From an uncultured Oscillibacter sp. (GTDB lineage Bacteria > Bacillota > Clostridia > Oscillospirales > Oscillospiraceae): DNA of 64,000 nt. The DNA is taken from positions 3,510 through 67,509 of the forward strand of contig CAJKKQ010000014.1 of assembly GCA_905200545.1 (NCBI GenBank). The letters are read 5' to 3'. The notes under the pieces were generated by a model. It saw only the letters and a program-made list of their open reading frames with translations, did no database searches and had not been told where the DNA came from. Both the position numbers and the translations under genes were made by a program. Shown in pieces: positions 8,603 to 20,029 of this stretch (its first letter is position 1; each line of letters opens with the position of its first letter).

Positions 8603-9808
8603 TTATCCCAGGATATCGGCGGCCAGCTGATCTGCCAGCGCCTCCAGCGCCTCCCGCTGCTCCTCTTTGACAGAGGACTTGAGGGTAACGCCCTGATCCA
8701 GCACGGTGATGTTCTTCATGCCCTCGAAGCAGGAGCGGATCAGCTTGCCTGCCTGAGGCGCCCAGGAGCCGTTCTCGATGACGGCCACGGTGCGGTTTTG
8801 CAGGTTATGGGCCTTGAGATCCATCAGCATGGTCTCCATGGGCGTGAAGATGCCATTGTTGTATGTAGCGGATGCCACCACCAGATGGCTGCACCGGAAA
8901 GCCTCGCTGACCAGCACAGAGGGATGGGTGTTGGAGACATCGTACATGGCGATGTTGCGCACGCCCTTCTCACTCAGGCGGTTTGCCAGGATGGCGGCGG
9001 CATTTTCCGTGTGCCCGTAGACAGAGCCATAGGCGATGACCACGCCCCGCTCCTCCGGCGTATAGGTGCTCCAGCGCTGGTATTTTTCAATGAACCAGGC
9101 GGCATCCTTGCGCCAGATGGGCCCGTGCAGCGGGCAGAGATACTGGATATCCAGACCGGCGGCCTTTTTCAGCAGGTTCTGCACCTGGGGGCCATACTTG
9201 CCCACGATGTTGGTGTAATACCGCCGGGCATCGTCCAGCCAGTCCTTTTCGAAGTTCATCTCGTCGGCAAAGAGATTACCGCTCATAGCACCGAAGGTGC
9301 CGAAGGCGTCGGCGGAGAAGAGGACCTTGTCGGTTTTGTCGTAAGTAGCCATGGTCTCCGGCCAATGAACCATAGGTGCCATCACGAAAGTCAACTCGTG
9401 GCGGCCGGTGGAGAGCACGTCTCCCTCCTTCACCACCAGGGCATTTTCCGCCATGGAGCTGCTGAAGAACTGGCCGATCATGGTGAGGGTCTTGGCATTG
9501 CCCACCACCTGGGTCTCCGGATGGCGGCGCAGCAGCGCGCCCAAAGTGGCGCAGTGATCCGGCTCCACGTGGTTCACCACCACATAGTCCAGCTTCCGGT
9601 CCTGAAGCAGGTGATCCAGATTCTCAAAGAACAGCTCCCCCACGGAGAGATCCACCGTGTCCAACAGGACGGTCTTCTCGTCCAGCAGCAAATAGGCATT
9701 ATAGGAAATGCCCCGGGGGATGGGGTAAGCGTTTTCAAATAGCGCCAGGCGGCGGTCAGAAGCGCCCAGCCAATACAGATCGTTGGTAATGGAACGGGTG
9801 CAGTACAT
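8603..9808 (-). CDS. FprA-family A-type flavodiiron protein
   Basis: The 401-residue cytosolic enzyme combines a metallo-beta-lactamase-like diiron domain with a flavodoxin domain. The diiron ligands are seen in HVEPDH (His80, Glu82, Asp84, His85), with further ligand motifs APMVHWPET and SADAFG. The flavodoxin FMN loop GSVYGHTEN starts at about residue 260. Such proteins reduce O2 to water or NO to N2O and protect strict anaerobes. The ATG at 9808 is preferred because TTGGAGG lies just upstream; an ATG six codons earlier overlaps that site. It follows the V-ATPase operon on the same strand. Confidence 0.93.
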   Translation of the reverse strand: MYCTRSITNDLYWLGASDRRLALFENAYPIPRGISYNAYLLLDEKTVLLDTVDLSVGELFFENLDHLLQDRKLDYVVVNHVEPDHCATLGALLRRHPETQVVGNAKTLTMIGQFFSSSMAENALVVKEGDVLSTGRHELTFVMAPMVHWPETMATYDKTDKVLFSADAFGTFGAMSGNLFADEMNFEKDWLDDARRYYTNIVGKYGPQVQNLLKKAAGLDIQYLCPLHGPIWRKDAAWFIEKYQRWSTYTPEERGVVIAYGSVYGHTENAAAILANRLSEKGVRNIAMYDVSNTHPSVLVSEAFRCSHLVVASATYNNGIFTPMETMLMDLKAHNLQNRTVAVIENGSWAPQAGKLIRSCFEGMKNITVLDQGVTLKSSVKEEQREALEALADQLAADILG

Positions 9809-9847
9809 AATTTCCTCCAAATTCAAATCTTTCCATTTTTCGAGAAA

Positions 9848-9887
9848 CGCGGCAAAGCGGCGCGGCTGATGGCCGCACCGCTCCGCG
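9848..9887 (-). terminator. GC-rich hairpin after the V-ATPase operon (possible weak terminator)
   Basis: An imperfect long hairpin (GCGGCAAAGCGGCGCGGC pairing with GCCGCACCGCTCCGC) lies between ntpD and the flavodiiron gene. On the minus strand only GTTTCTCG follows, so termination may be partial. Confidence 0.4.
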
Positions 9888-9894
9888 GTATGCG

Positions 9895-10587
9895 TTACTT
9901 CTGGGAGAACCGGGCCATGGCCTCGGCATCCCGGGCACGCTGCTCCTCAATAGCCTCCTGGAGCAGCATGTCCTTCACTTTCATGAGCCGAGTGGTGGTA
10001 GCACGGTCGTTTTCATCCAGTTTCATGGTGATATAGCGGATAGCCTCCTGGGTATCCGGGATCATCACGTATTCCAGGGCGTTGACCCGGCGGCGGGTCT
10101 TTTCGATCTCCTCCGCCATCAGCTGGGCGGACTTTTCGATCTGCGCCAGCTTGAGCATCTTCTGGAACACCTTGCCCAGAGCGTCCACCGCCGTATCCAG
10201 CTCACCGGATGTGGAGGCGAAGCCGTAGGGATAGATGTCCGCGTCGGATTTGGTCTTGGTCTGGAAATGATAGACCGGCACGTTGACGGACATGATGTTC
10301 TGGGTGGTCATGGTCAGCTCCACGCTCTGCTTGGGATAGAGCAGGGCCTGCTCCATAGCCTCGGAGCTCATCAGGGCAGAGGCCACCGTAAAGGAGCCGT
10401 GTACGCGCATGAGCTCCTCTTCCACCTCGGCCCGCAGCGCCCGCACTTCCCGGACCGTGTCCAGGAACTGCTTCATCAGCTCGTCCCGCTTGTCCTTGAG
10501 GAGCTTGTGGCCCCGCTGGGCGGTACGCAGCTTCCCCTTCAGGCGGGTGAGTTCCATACGGGTGGGGTTCACCGTGATATTCGCCAT
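9895..10587 (-). CDS. ntpD: V-type ATP synthase subunit D (central stalk)
   Basis: This is the long coiled-coil rotor-shaft subunit. The 230-residue protein starts MANITVNPTRMELTRLKGKL, the typical D-subunit N-terminus, and has a matching C-terminal helix (EEIEKTRRRVNALEYVMIP). It is slightly longer than the usual ~210 residues owing to its tail. It lies 13 bp after subunit B and is the last gene of the nine-gene minus-strand operon. Confidence 0.95.
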   Translation of the reverse strand: MANITVNPTRMELTRLKGKLRTAQRGHKLLKDKRDELMKQFLDTVREVRALRAEVEEELMRVHGSFTVASALMSSEAMEQALLYPKQSVELTMTTQNIMSVNVPVYHFQTKTKSDADIYPYGFASTSGELDTAVDALGKVFQKMLKLAQIEKSAQLMAEEIEKTRRRVNALEYVMIPDTQEAIRYITMKLDENDRATTTRLMKVKDMLLQEAIEEQRARDAEAMARFSQK

Positions 10588-10600
10588 TGGTCACCCCTCC

Positions 10601-11989
10601 TTACTTCTGCTCGTCTTTTTTCGGCCAGTATTTCTCAATATACTCGGGCTTGATCCGCTTGAGTTCGCTCTTGGGCAGGATGCTCAGAAGCTCCCAGCCC
10701 AGATCCAGCGTCTCCTCGATGGAGCGGTTCTCCTCATAGCCCTGGTTGACGTAGCGCTTTTCAAACTCATCGGCGAACTTGGCGTACAGCAGATCCGTGG
10801 GGGTCAGTGCCGCCTCGCCCAGGATGCTCATGAGCTCCTTGTTGTCTTTACCGGTGGAGTACGCGGCAAAGAGCTGGTTCATGGTACCGGAGTGATCCTC
10901 CCGGGTCTTGCCCTCGCCGATGCCCTTATCCTTCAGACGGCTCAGAGACGGCAGAACGTCCACGGGGGGATGGATGCCCTTGCGGTAGAGCTCGCGGCTG
11001 AGGATGATCTGCCCCTCGGTGATATAGCCCGTCAGGTCGGGGATGGGATGGGTCTTGTCATCCTCAGGCATGGTCAGAATGGGAATCAGGGTGATGGAAC
11101 CGGGCTTGCCCAGCTGGCGGCCGGCCCGCTCGTAAAGCGTCGCCAGGTCCGTGTACAGGTAGCCGGGGAAGCCGCGGCGGCCCGGGACCTCCTTCTTGGC
11201 GGCAGAGACCTCACGCAGAGCCTCGGCGTAGTTGGTGATATCGGTCATGATGACCAGCACGTGCATACCCTTTTCAAAGGCCAGGTACTCTGCGGCGGTC
11301 AGGGCCATACGGGGTGTGCTGATACGTTCGACAGCGGGGTCGTTGGCCAGGTTGGAGAAGAGCACCGTACGGTCAATGGCGCCGGTGCGCCGGAACTCAC
11401 TGACGAAGAACTCCGACTCCTCGAAGGTGATGCCGATAGCGGCAAACACCACGGCGAAGTTGGATCCGTCGTCCCCCAGCACCTTGGCCTGGCGGGCGAT
11501 CTGAGCCGCCAGGTTGGCGTGGGGCAGGCCGGAGCCGGAGAAGATGGGCAGCTTCTGGCCACGGACCAGGGTGTTCAGTCCGTCGATGGTGGAAACACCG
11601 GTCTGGATGAACTCATTGGGGTAGTCACGGGCTGCCGGGTTCATGGGCAGGCCGTTGATGTCCTTGTACTCCTCCGGCAGGATGTCGGGGCCGCCGTCGA
11701 TGGGCTGGCCCATGCCGTTGAAGACGCGGCCCAGCATATCGCTGGAGACGCCCAGCTGCAGGGGGTGGCCCAGGAAGCGGACTTTGGCGTCCGCCAGGTT
11801 GATGCCGGCAGCGGACTCAAAGAGCTGGACCACGGCGGTGTCGCCGTTGACCTCCAGCACCTTGCCCCGGCGAACGGAGCCGTCATGGAGCTCCACTTCC
11901 ACCAGTTCGTCGTAGGTGACGTTCTCCACCATACGAACCATCATCAGAGGACTGACGATTTCCTCTACGGTTTTATATTCACGAATCAT
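10601..11989 (-). CDS. ntpB: V-type ATP synthase subunit B (regulatory)
   Basis: The 462-residue non-catalytic subunit of the A3B3 head has [13 protein letters not shown] where the catalytic subunit has a P-loop. It also has the conserved [19 protein letters not shown] segment. It starts within the stop codon of subunit A (ATGA overlap at 11989-11986), indicating translational coupling that suits 1:1 stoichiometry. Confidence 0.97.
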   Translation of the reverse strand: MIREYKTVEEIVSPLMMVRMVENVTYDELVEVELHDGSVRRGKVLEVNGDTAVVQLFESAAGINLADAKVRFLGHPLQLGVSSDMLGRVFNGMGQPIDGGPDILPEEYKDINGLPMNPAARDYPNEFIQTGVSTIDGLNTLVRGQKLPIFSGSGLPHANLAAQIARQAKVLGDDGSNFAVVFAAIGITFEESEFFVSEFRRTGAIDRTVLFSNLANDPAVERISTPRMALTAAEYLAFEKGMHVLVIMTDITNYAEALREVSAAKKEVPGRRGFPGYLYTDLATLYERAGRQLGKPGSITLIPILTMPEDDKTHPIPDLTGYITEGQIILSRELYRKGIHPPVDVLPSLSRLKDKGIGEGKTREDHSGTMNQLFAAYSTGKDNKELMSILGEAALTPTDLLYAKFADEFEKRYVNQGYEENRSIEETLDLGWELLSILPKSELKRIKPEYIEKYWPKKDEQK

Positions 11990-13758
11990 CCGTTCTCACC
12001 TCCCTGCGCGGCGGCATCCTGGATCTGCTGCGCCATCTCCGCGCGGATATCGCTGTATGCCTGGACGTACTCGTCCACGGGAACGCTCTTGGCGCGGCCG
12101 ATCTTCTCTCTTGCGGGAATGGCGAAGAGGGCGGTCACCGCGGCGCCCTTGGCAATGGCCTCCCGGCACAGGTCCTCATACTCCAGGATCATGGCCAGCA
12201 GCTTCTCCTGGCGGTCATAGCTGGAATAGCCGTCGATGTCGGTAAAGGCGTTTTGCTGCAGGAAGTCCTCCCGGATCATCCGGGCCACCTCCAGCGTCAG
12301 CTGGTCGGCGGGAGACAGGGCGTCCTTGCCCACCAGCTGGACGATCTCGTTGAGGCTGGCCTCATTCTGGAGGATCGTCATGGCACGGGTGCGGTTATTC
12401 ATGAACTCCGGCCCCAGGTTCTCGTCAAACCAGGGCTTCAGGGAATCCAGATACAGCGAGTAGGAGTTGAGCCAGTTGATGGCCGGGAAGTGGCGCTTAT
12501 AGGCCAGGGAGGAATCCAGGGCCCAGAACACCTTCACAATGCGCATGGTGGCCTGGGAGACCGGCTCGGAGAGGTCGCCGCCCGGAGGGGACACGGCGCC
12601 CACGGCGGTGAGGCTGCCCCGGCGCTCATCGGAGCCGATGCACTCCACAGAGCCGGCGCGCTCGTAGAACTGGGCCAGACGGGAGGCCAGATAGGCGGGG
12701 TAACCCTCCTCGCCGGGCATCTCCTCCAAACGGCCGGACATCTCACGCAGGGCCTCGGCCCAGCGGGAGGTGGAGTCGGCAATGACGGCCACGTCGTAGC
12801 CCATATCCCGGAAATACTCCGCAATGGTAATGCCGGTGTAGACGGAGGCCTCACGGGCGGCCACGGGCATATCGGAGGTATTGGCGATAAGCACCGTCCG
12901 TTTCATCAAGGACTCGCCGGTGCGGGGGTCCTTCAGCTCCGGGAACTCCCGCAGAACGTCGGTCATCTCATTGCCGCGCTCGCCGCAGCCGATGTAGACC
13001 ACGATGTCCACGTCGGACCACTTGGCCAGCTGGTGCTGCACCACGGTCTTGCCGGAACCGAAGGGGCCCGGCACGGCGGCGGTGCCGCCCTTGGCGATGG
13101 GGAACATGGTGTCGATGATCCGCTGGCCGGAGCTCAGAGGACGCTTGGGGGGATACTTGTGCTGGTAGGGACGGCCCACACGGACCGGCCAGCGCTGGGT
13201 CATGGTCAGGGGCACTTCCCTGCCGTCGTCGGTCTTCAGGGTAGCCACAGTCTCTGTGACATTGAAGGAGCCGCTCTTGATATCGGTGATGGTACCGCTC
13301 ATCTTGGGGGGCACCATGATCTTGTGGAGCACCACAGCGGTCTCCTGGACGGTGCCGATGACATCGCCGCCGATGACCTTGGTACCGGGAGTGACCACGG
13401 CATTAAAGTCCCACTTCTTCTCCCGGTCCAGGGCAGGAACCTCCACACCGCGGGTGATGTTGGCGCCTACCTTCTCCACGATCTTCTCCAGCGGACGCTG
13501 GATACCGTCGTAGATGCCCTCGATCATGCCGGGGCCCAGCTCCACGCTCATGGGGGCGCCGGTGGTGACCACCTCGGCACCGGGGCCCAGGCCCGAGGTC
13601 TCCTCGTAAACCTGGATGGAGGCGGAGTCGCCCTTCATGGTCAGGATCTCACCGATCAGCCGCTGCGGGCCCACGCGAACCACGTCGGACATATTGGCGT
13701 CCGCCAGGCCCGTGGCAACCACCAGCGGTCCGGATACTTTCACAACTTTTCCGCTCAA
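11986..13758 (-). CDS. ntpA: V-type ATP synthase subunit A (catalytic)
   Basis: The 590-residue catalytic subunit has Walker A GPFGSGKT at residues 231-238, the arginine-finger and catalytic region ([13 protein letters not shown]) and the V/A-type insertion domain. The start is a TTG at 13758 with AGAAGG upstream. It overlaps subunit B by 4 bp. In the complete enzyme it couples ATP hydrolysis or synthesis to ion flow through the K ring. Confidence 0.97.
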   Translation of the reverse strand: MSGKVVKVSGPLVVATGLADANMSDVVRVGPQRLIGEILTMKGDSASIQVYEETSGLGPGAEVVTTGAPMSVELGPGMIEGIYDGIQRPLEKIVEKVGANITRGVEVPALDREKKWDFNAVVTPGTKVIGGDVIGTVQETAVVLHKIMVPPKMSGTITDIKSGSFNVTETVATLKTDDGREVPLTMTQRWPVRVGRPYQHKYPPKRPLSSGQRIIDTMFPIAKGGTAAVPGPFGSGKTVVQHQLAKWSDVDIVVYIGCGERGNEMTDVLREFPELKDPRTGESLMKRTVLIANTSDMPVAAREASVYTGITIAEYFRDMGYDVAVIADSTSRWAEALREMSGRLEEMPGEEGYPAYLASRLAQFYERAGSVECIGSDERRGSLTAVGAVSPPGGDLSEPVSQATMRIVKVFWALDSSLAYKRHFPAINWLNSYSLYLDSLKPWFDENLGPEFMNNRTRAMTILQNEASLNEIVQLVGKDALSPADQLTLEVARMIREDFLQQNAFTDIDGYSSYDRQEKLLAMILEYEDLCREAIAKGAAVTALFAIPAREKIGRAKSVPVDEYVQAYSDIRAEMAQQIQDAAAQGGENG

Positions 13759-13843
13759 ATTGATTCAACCTTCTTTCAGGATAGATTCGCCAGAAGGAAC
13801 GGGAACCGCTCCCGCAGGAGCCTGTTCCCCGCCGGGGCGCGCA

Positions 13844-14167
13844 TCACAGGATGTCCGCGCCCACAGCCCGCTCGATGGATCTCTGAATGTTCTCCCGTCC
13901 GATCCCCAGGGAACCCTCCCGTCCGGGGATCAGGATGATGGCGGGCTGCAGCTCGTCTTTATACCGGGAGATCACATCGTCCATATCCTTGGCCAGCTGC
14001 TCTGTGAGATAAATCACCGCGCAGTCGGTCTTGGCCAGCTCCCGCACCTTCTCCTTGGCCTCCTCCACAGAGGTAACGGGATAGGTATCCAGGCCCAGGG
14101 CCCGGAAGCCCATGACGGATTCCCAGTCGCCGATGACGGCGATTCCGTATGTCTTTGCCATCGTCAC
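13844..14167 (-). CDS. ntpG: V-type ATP synthase subunit F
   Basis: The 107-residue central-stalk subunit has the hallmark start (IAVIGDWESVMGFRALGLD) and the UAIIY-type strand (DCAVIYLTEQLAKDM). It corresponds to NtpG of Enterococcus hirae and pairs with subunit D in the rotor. It sits between subunits C and A in the usual ntp order. Confidence 0.94.
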   Translation of the reverse strand: MTMAKTYGIAVIGDWESVMGFRALGLDTYPVTSVEEAKEKVRELAKTDCAVIYLTEQLAKDMDDVISRYKDELQPAIILIPGREGSLGIGRENIQRSIERAVGADIL

Positions 14168-14173
14168 ACCGCC

Positions 14174-15178
14174 TTACACATAGCTTGCCCGCAGCCGGGA
14201 GCGGATCACGTCCGCCGGGAGCCCCGCGCCGCGCCCCATCAACAGGATGCGCAGGTTGGTGTACTCCGTCTCCCGGGCTGCCAGATAGCCCACCAGGGGC
14301 GCCTCGCCGAAGGGCACGTACTGTGCCCCCGCCAGGTAATCCCCCACCGCGTCGTCGCAGAGCTTTTCAAACTCTGTCAGAGCGCCGCCCTCCAGGGCGT
14401 CGGCTCCGGCTTCCGCCGCAGCGGCAAACCGGGTGGGGCCGTACAGCTCCCGCATACCGCCTCCCTGGGCGGCAGCCACCGCCAGCACGGCGTCGGGGGC
14501 GATGTCGCCGCCCTGGGCCAGCACGCCGGAGAGGAACTCCCGGTTCTTGCCCATCCGCAGGGCACGCACCAGGGCACGCAGGTTGGCCGCGTCTACTACG
14601 GTGCGGACATAGCCCCGAAGGAACGCACTGCCCGTCTCCTCTGCCACAGCGGCCATCTCCCGGTAGTACCACCGGTCCAGCGCGATATCGGAAAGCTGGG
14701 GGTCCCGGGTGGTATCCAGCACTTCCCGCGCCTCCGCCGCCGCCTGAGCCAGCATGGCCGGCAGCGCGTCCAGCTCCCGGGTCTGGAGAGCCTGACGCAG
14801 TTCCTTGACAGGCACCCGGCCCATATCCATCAGCATTCTGGCCGGATCCGTACCCATGGCCTCTGCCTTCAGGAGAGCCTTCACATTATGATAGTCATAT
14901 TTGAGCTTGAACAATTCGATATACCTGGCATCCGGGGCCCCGTCGGAGAGATCCAAGAGCGTCTCCTGCCGCACGGCGGAGAGGGCCGCATCCATAGCCT
15001 CGGGATCGGAGGGGTCCAGCTCCGGGTAGCCGCACTCCTGCAGGATCTTCACGGCCTCCTCATTGCTGCGGGCCTCCAGGACCTGCTCCATGCGCTCACG
15101 GGTCAAAAGCCCCGTCTCCATAGCCTTGATCCGGGCGGAGATTACCAGGTAATCGGTGTCTTTGATTTTTTTTGCCAA
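14174..15178 (-). CDS. ntpC: V-type ATP synthase subunit C (V0 d-type)
   Basis: The 334-residue soluble subunit links the rotor shaft to the membrane ring. It is largely helical, with motifs typical of the family: LFKLKYDYHNVKALLKAE and the C-terminal GYLAARETEYTNLRILLMGR. It starts at a TTG (15178) preceded by AAGGAGG. It lies 6 bp before subunit F. Confidence 0.94.
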   Translation of the reverse strand: MAKKIKDTDYLVISARIKAMETGLLTRERMEQVLEARSNEEAVKILQECGYPELDPSDPEAMDAALSAVRQETLLDLSDGAPDARYIELFKLKYDYHNVKALLKAEAMGTDPARMLMDMGRVPVKELRQALQTRELDALPAMLAQAAAEAREVLDTTRDPQLSDIALDRWYYREMAAVAEETGSAFLRGYVRTVVDAANLRALVRALRMGKNREFLSGVLAQGGDIAPDAVLAVAAAQGGGMRELYGPTRFAAAAEAGADALEGGALTEFEKLCDDAVGDYLAGAQYVPFGEAPLVGYLAARETEYTNLRILLMGRGAGLPADVIRSRLRASYV

Positions 15179-15193
15179 GACACTTCCTCCTTG

Positions 15194-15886
15194 TCATGCC
15201 TCCGGGAACAGCTTCTTTGCCACCGCTCCCGCGGTCTCCGCCTTCTGCAGGCGCACCAGGGTATCAAAGGTACAGTTCACTTCAATGTTGCCGTTTTTCA
15301 GGATGAAGCCGCCGTGAATGGGGCGGGTCTCCTCAGAGAGGGTCAGCATAGCTGTCCCCTGGGCAATGGCAGAGACGCCTGCCGCCACCTTATTGATGAT
15401 GGCGCCCACCTTGGACTCCGTCAGCTCCTTGGGCAGCTCCGGCGCCACGGACTTGGCCAGGGCCTCGTTGGCCTTGGCCACGGCGGCCTTGCCCACCCGG
15501 GCCCGGTCCTCCGGAGAGAAGATGACCTCCTCCTGTCCGGTGGAGGACGCCTTCACCAAAAGGCCCGCCAGGATCTCGGCGTAGCGCTCGTCCGGCATAG
15601 AGCAGAGCTTCTCCAGCGCCAGGGCGTAGGTCTTCTCCACCATCTCCTGCTTGGCGGCCAGAGTCACCTTCCGGGCCTCCATCTGGGCCACGCTCACCAG
15701 CCGCTCCTCCCGCTCGGCGGCGGCCTTCTCATTTTTGACCGCCAGATCCCGGGCCTCGGCTTCCGCCTGCGCCTGGAACTTGGCAGTGATCTGGGCGGCC
15801 TCCGCCCGGGCATCCGCCAGTACGCGGTCGATATCCGCCTGGGTGTCCTGGCCGATGCGCTGGGTGATTTTTTCGATTCCGTTCAT
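15194..15886 (-). CDS. ntpE: V-type ATP synthase subunit E (peripheral stalk)
   Basis: The 230-residue peripheral-stalk protein has a long Ala/Glu/Arg-rich N-terminal coiled coil (residues ~10-110) and a compact C-terminal domain that binds the head. The ATG at 15886 is used here; a TTG two codons upstream is an alternative, because AAAGG lies between the two spacings. It is encoded between the K and C subunits. Confidence 0.9.
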   Translation of the reverse strand: MNGIEKITQRIGQDTQADIDRVLADARAEAAQITAKFQAQAEAEARDLAVKNEKAAAEREERLVSVAQMEARKVTLAAKQEMVEKTYALALEKLCSMPDERYAEILAGLLVKASSTGQEEVIFSPEDRARVGKAAVAKANEALAKSVAPELPKELTESKVGAIINKVAAGVSAIAQGTAMLTLSEETRPIHGGFILKNGNIEVNCTFDTLVRLQKAETAGAVAKKLFPEA

Positions 15887-15911
15887 AAGCAATTCGCCTT
15901 TCTTCCGGCGC

Positions 15912-18352
<2,441 letters not shown>

Positions 18353-18353
18353 A

Positions 18354-18668
18354 TCACTGATTCACAACCCTTCCGACAATAAACTCCGCAGCTTCTTCCA
18401 GGTGTTGTGCGGCCGCTGTCCGCAGGGCGTCGCCCTCCGCGTTGGCTGCGGCGGAGATCTCCGCCGCCCGCTGGGCTGCGTGATCCTCCGCCTGACGCAG
18501 CATCTCCTTGCCTTTCTCTGCCGCATCGGCCCGGGTCTTCTGGATCAAAGCCTGTCCGTCCCGCTGTGCATCCGCCACCAGCTGCTTGGCCTGGGCGTCT
18601 GCTGCTGCGCGGCGCTCCCGGTTTTCCTGCTCCACCTGGCTGATCTTTTCAATCGCTTCCAATGACAT
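18354..18668 (-). CDS. ntpF: V-type ATP synthase subunit G/H (peripheral stalk)
   Basis: The 104-residue coiled-coil protein is rich in Ala, Glu, Gln and Arg (IEKISQVEQENRERRAAADA and following heptads). Its position as first gene of the operon and its length match NtpF, the partner of subunit E in the peripheral stalk. The ATG at 18668 has AAGGTGAGG upstream. Gene order is therefore G/H-I-K-E-C-F-A-B-D, as in the Enterococcus ntp operon up to D. Confidence 0.88.
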   Translation of the reverse strand: MSLEAIEKISQVEQENRERRAAADAQAKQLVADAQRDGQALIQKTRADAAEKGKEMLRQAEDHAAQRAAEISAAANAEGDALRTAAAQHLEEAAEFIVGRVVNQ

Positions 18669-18776
18669 GTCCTCACCTTCTTTCTCTCCGGTCTTCCGTC
18701 CGGCGATCCCCTCGGGAGACCGATCCGATCTTAACCGCAAAATATGGGGGGAAACTTTAAATGATTGCACAATCAA

Positions 18777-18805
18777 AGTATAGGTCAACCCCCGCCGCAA
18801 TGCAA
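18777..18805 (-). promoter_or_regulatory. promoter of the V-ATPase operon
   Basis: On the minus strand TTGCAT (18805-18800), a 17-bp spacer and TATACT (18782-18777) form a good sigma-A promoter. It would give a leader of about 100 nt before the first gene. Confidence 0.7.
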
Positions 18806-19044
18806 GGTAATTTTGCGTGGATGGGGGTGCTTTCTTCTTTTTGCACAAACTCACCTTTTCTTTTTTTGTAGATTAGTCGTAAACGTGTGCGTAATTTTCC
18901 AAAAGCGTACACGTATTTTTTGAAAATCGCGTTTTTCGTTTTATTTTTCACATATTTCCGTTGCGTTATACGCAAAAAAATGCAAAAAAGCGCAGGCCGG
19001 AAAAAATGCCCATCCGGCCTGCGTTTCTTTCATACATGACACGC
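18806..19044. other. AT-rich intergenic stretch with an inverted repeat
   Basis: No gene is seen. It holds a terminator for the neighbour (18975-19024) and an inverted repeat with arms ACGTGTGCGT (18883-18892) and GCGTACACGT (18905-18914). Runs of T and repeated CGT/ACG words also occur. The base composition is clearly more AT-rich than the flanking genes. Confidence 0.5.
18975..19024 (-). terminator. intrinsic terminator after the DivIVA-like gene
   Basis: A 10-bp stem CGCAGGCCGG/CCGGCCTGCG (18991-19000 with 19014-19023) is followed on the minus strand by CTTTTTTGCATTTTTTT. Confidence 0.85.
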
Positions 19045-19677
19045 TCACTGCGCACTTTTTGCTTTCTCGAGGAACTCCTCCAATTCCTTCAGATCCGCGC
19101 TGGTCTGATCCAGAGCCCTGGGCAGCTGAGAAAGGTTGACCTCTACCTTGCGCAGTTCTCCCGTCACATGGACGGCCTTTGCATCAAAGGAGGATGCCAC
19201 CTCCTGATAACGGGTCCGGAACGAGGACAACGCCTCCTCCATCCGGGTGATGGTGTTCTCCTCCAGATCTGCCGCCCGTTTGCGGGCCTCACATTCGATG
19301 GCTCCCAAGCGCTCCCGGAACTGGGCATAGGCCTGAGCATCAGGACGCAGGCGTTCAGTCTCCGCCCGCAGGTCATCCGCTTCCGCCCTGGCAGACTCCA
19401 ACTCCTGCCGGGCGGCCCGCTCCCTGCTCAGTTCACCGGACAATGCTTCCCGCTCCCGGGCAAGGGCGTCGGCTTTTTCCCGCAGTTCCTTCTCGCTGCG
19501 CTCCAATTCCGCCACCCGGGCCCGCAGGGACTCTGTCTCCTGCCGCAGGGCCTCATTCTTCTGCCACAGCTGCTCCTGGGCCTGGGCCGTCTCCCGGGCG
19601 GTCCGTTCAATATAGTCCACAACATCCTGCTTTGCAAATCCGCCGAATGTCACACTTCTGAAAGTGCCGTTCTCCAT
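19045..19677 (-). CDS. DivIVA-like coiled-coil protein
   Basis: The 210-residue protein begins with a DivIVA-type N-terminal motif (VTFGGFAKQDVVDYIERTA, residues ~9-27). It continues as an almost unbroken coiled coil rich in Glu, Arg, Ala and Leu to the end. DivIVA relatives mark curved membrane at poles and septa and recruit division or wall proteins. This one is short of the canonical lipid-binding residues I would need to be sure. It is a single-gene unit with its own promoter and terminator. Confidence 0.75.
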   Translation of the reverse strand: MENGTFRSVTFGGFAKQDVVDYIERTARETAQAQEQLWQKNEALRQETESLRARVAELERSEKELREKADALAREREALSGELSRERAARQELESARAEADDLRAETERLRPDAQAYAQFRERLGAIECEARKRAADLEENTITRMEEALSSFRTRYQEVASSFDAKAVHVTGELRKVEVNLSQLPRALDQTSADLKELEEFLEKAKSAQ

Positions 19678-19738
19678 ATGCCACCGCTTTCTGATCCACG
19701 CCGCAATCGTCGATCCAGTTCTTTTTATAGATAGTTTA

Positions 19739-19767
19739 ACTTTAGCACATAAATCAATTATTTACAA
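19739..19767 (-). promoter_or_regulatory. promoter of the DivIVA-like gene
   Basis: On the minus strand TTGTAA (19767-19762), a 17-bp spacer and TAAAGT (19744-19739) form a plausible promoter about 60 bp before the start codon. Confidence 0.5.
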
Positions 19768-19815
19768 GCCCCGCCAAATTCTGAAAATTTTTTTGAAAAA
19801 ATTTTTCAAAACCCC

Positions 19816-19844
19816 TTGCATTTTAAAAACGTCCATGCTATTAT
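19816..19844 (+). promoter_or_regulatory. promoter of tRNA-Arg
   Basis: TTGCAT (19816-19821), a 17-bp spacer and TATTAT (19839-19844) lie 22 bp before the first base of the tRNA. Confidence 0.75.
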
Positions 19845-19866
19845 GTATAAGCTGTCTGTGAGACAT

Positions 19867-19943
19867 GCGCCGTTAGCTCAGCTGGATAGAGCGTCTGGCT
19901 ACGGACCAGAAGGCCGGGGGTTCGAATCCCTCACGGCGTACCA
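19867..19943 (+). tRNA. tRNA-Arg (anticodon ACG)
   Basis: A full cloverleaf of 77 nt includes an encoded CCA. The acceptor arms GCGCCGT (19867-19873) and ACGGCGT (19933-19939) pair with one terminal G-U. The D arm has AGCTCAGCTGGATAGAGC. The anticodon stem is TCTGG/CCAGA around the loop CTACGGA, giving ACG. The T arm has GGTTCGAATCC. ACG is normally deaminated to ICG and reads CGU, CGC and CGA. Confidence 0.97.
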
Positions 19944-19946
19944 AGC

Positions 19947-19984
19947 AAAGCCTGTGTTCTTTGGAACACAGGCTTTCTTGTTTT
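19947..19984 (+). terminator. intrinsic terminator of tRNA-Arg
   Basis: A 12-bp stem AAAGCCTGTGTT/AACACAGGCTTT (19947-19958 with 19965-19976) is followed by a T-rich tail. It begins 3 bp after the tRNA. Confidence 0.88.
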
Positions 19985-20029
19985 TATTCCATTTGATCCC
20001 GGAGCCTATGTTCCATGGCTGTGCACCGG

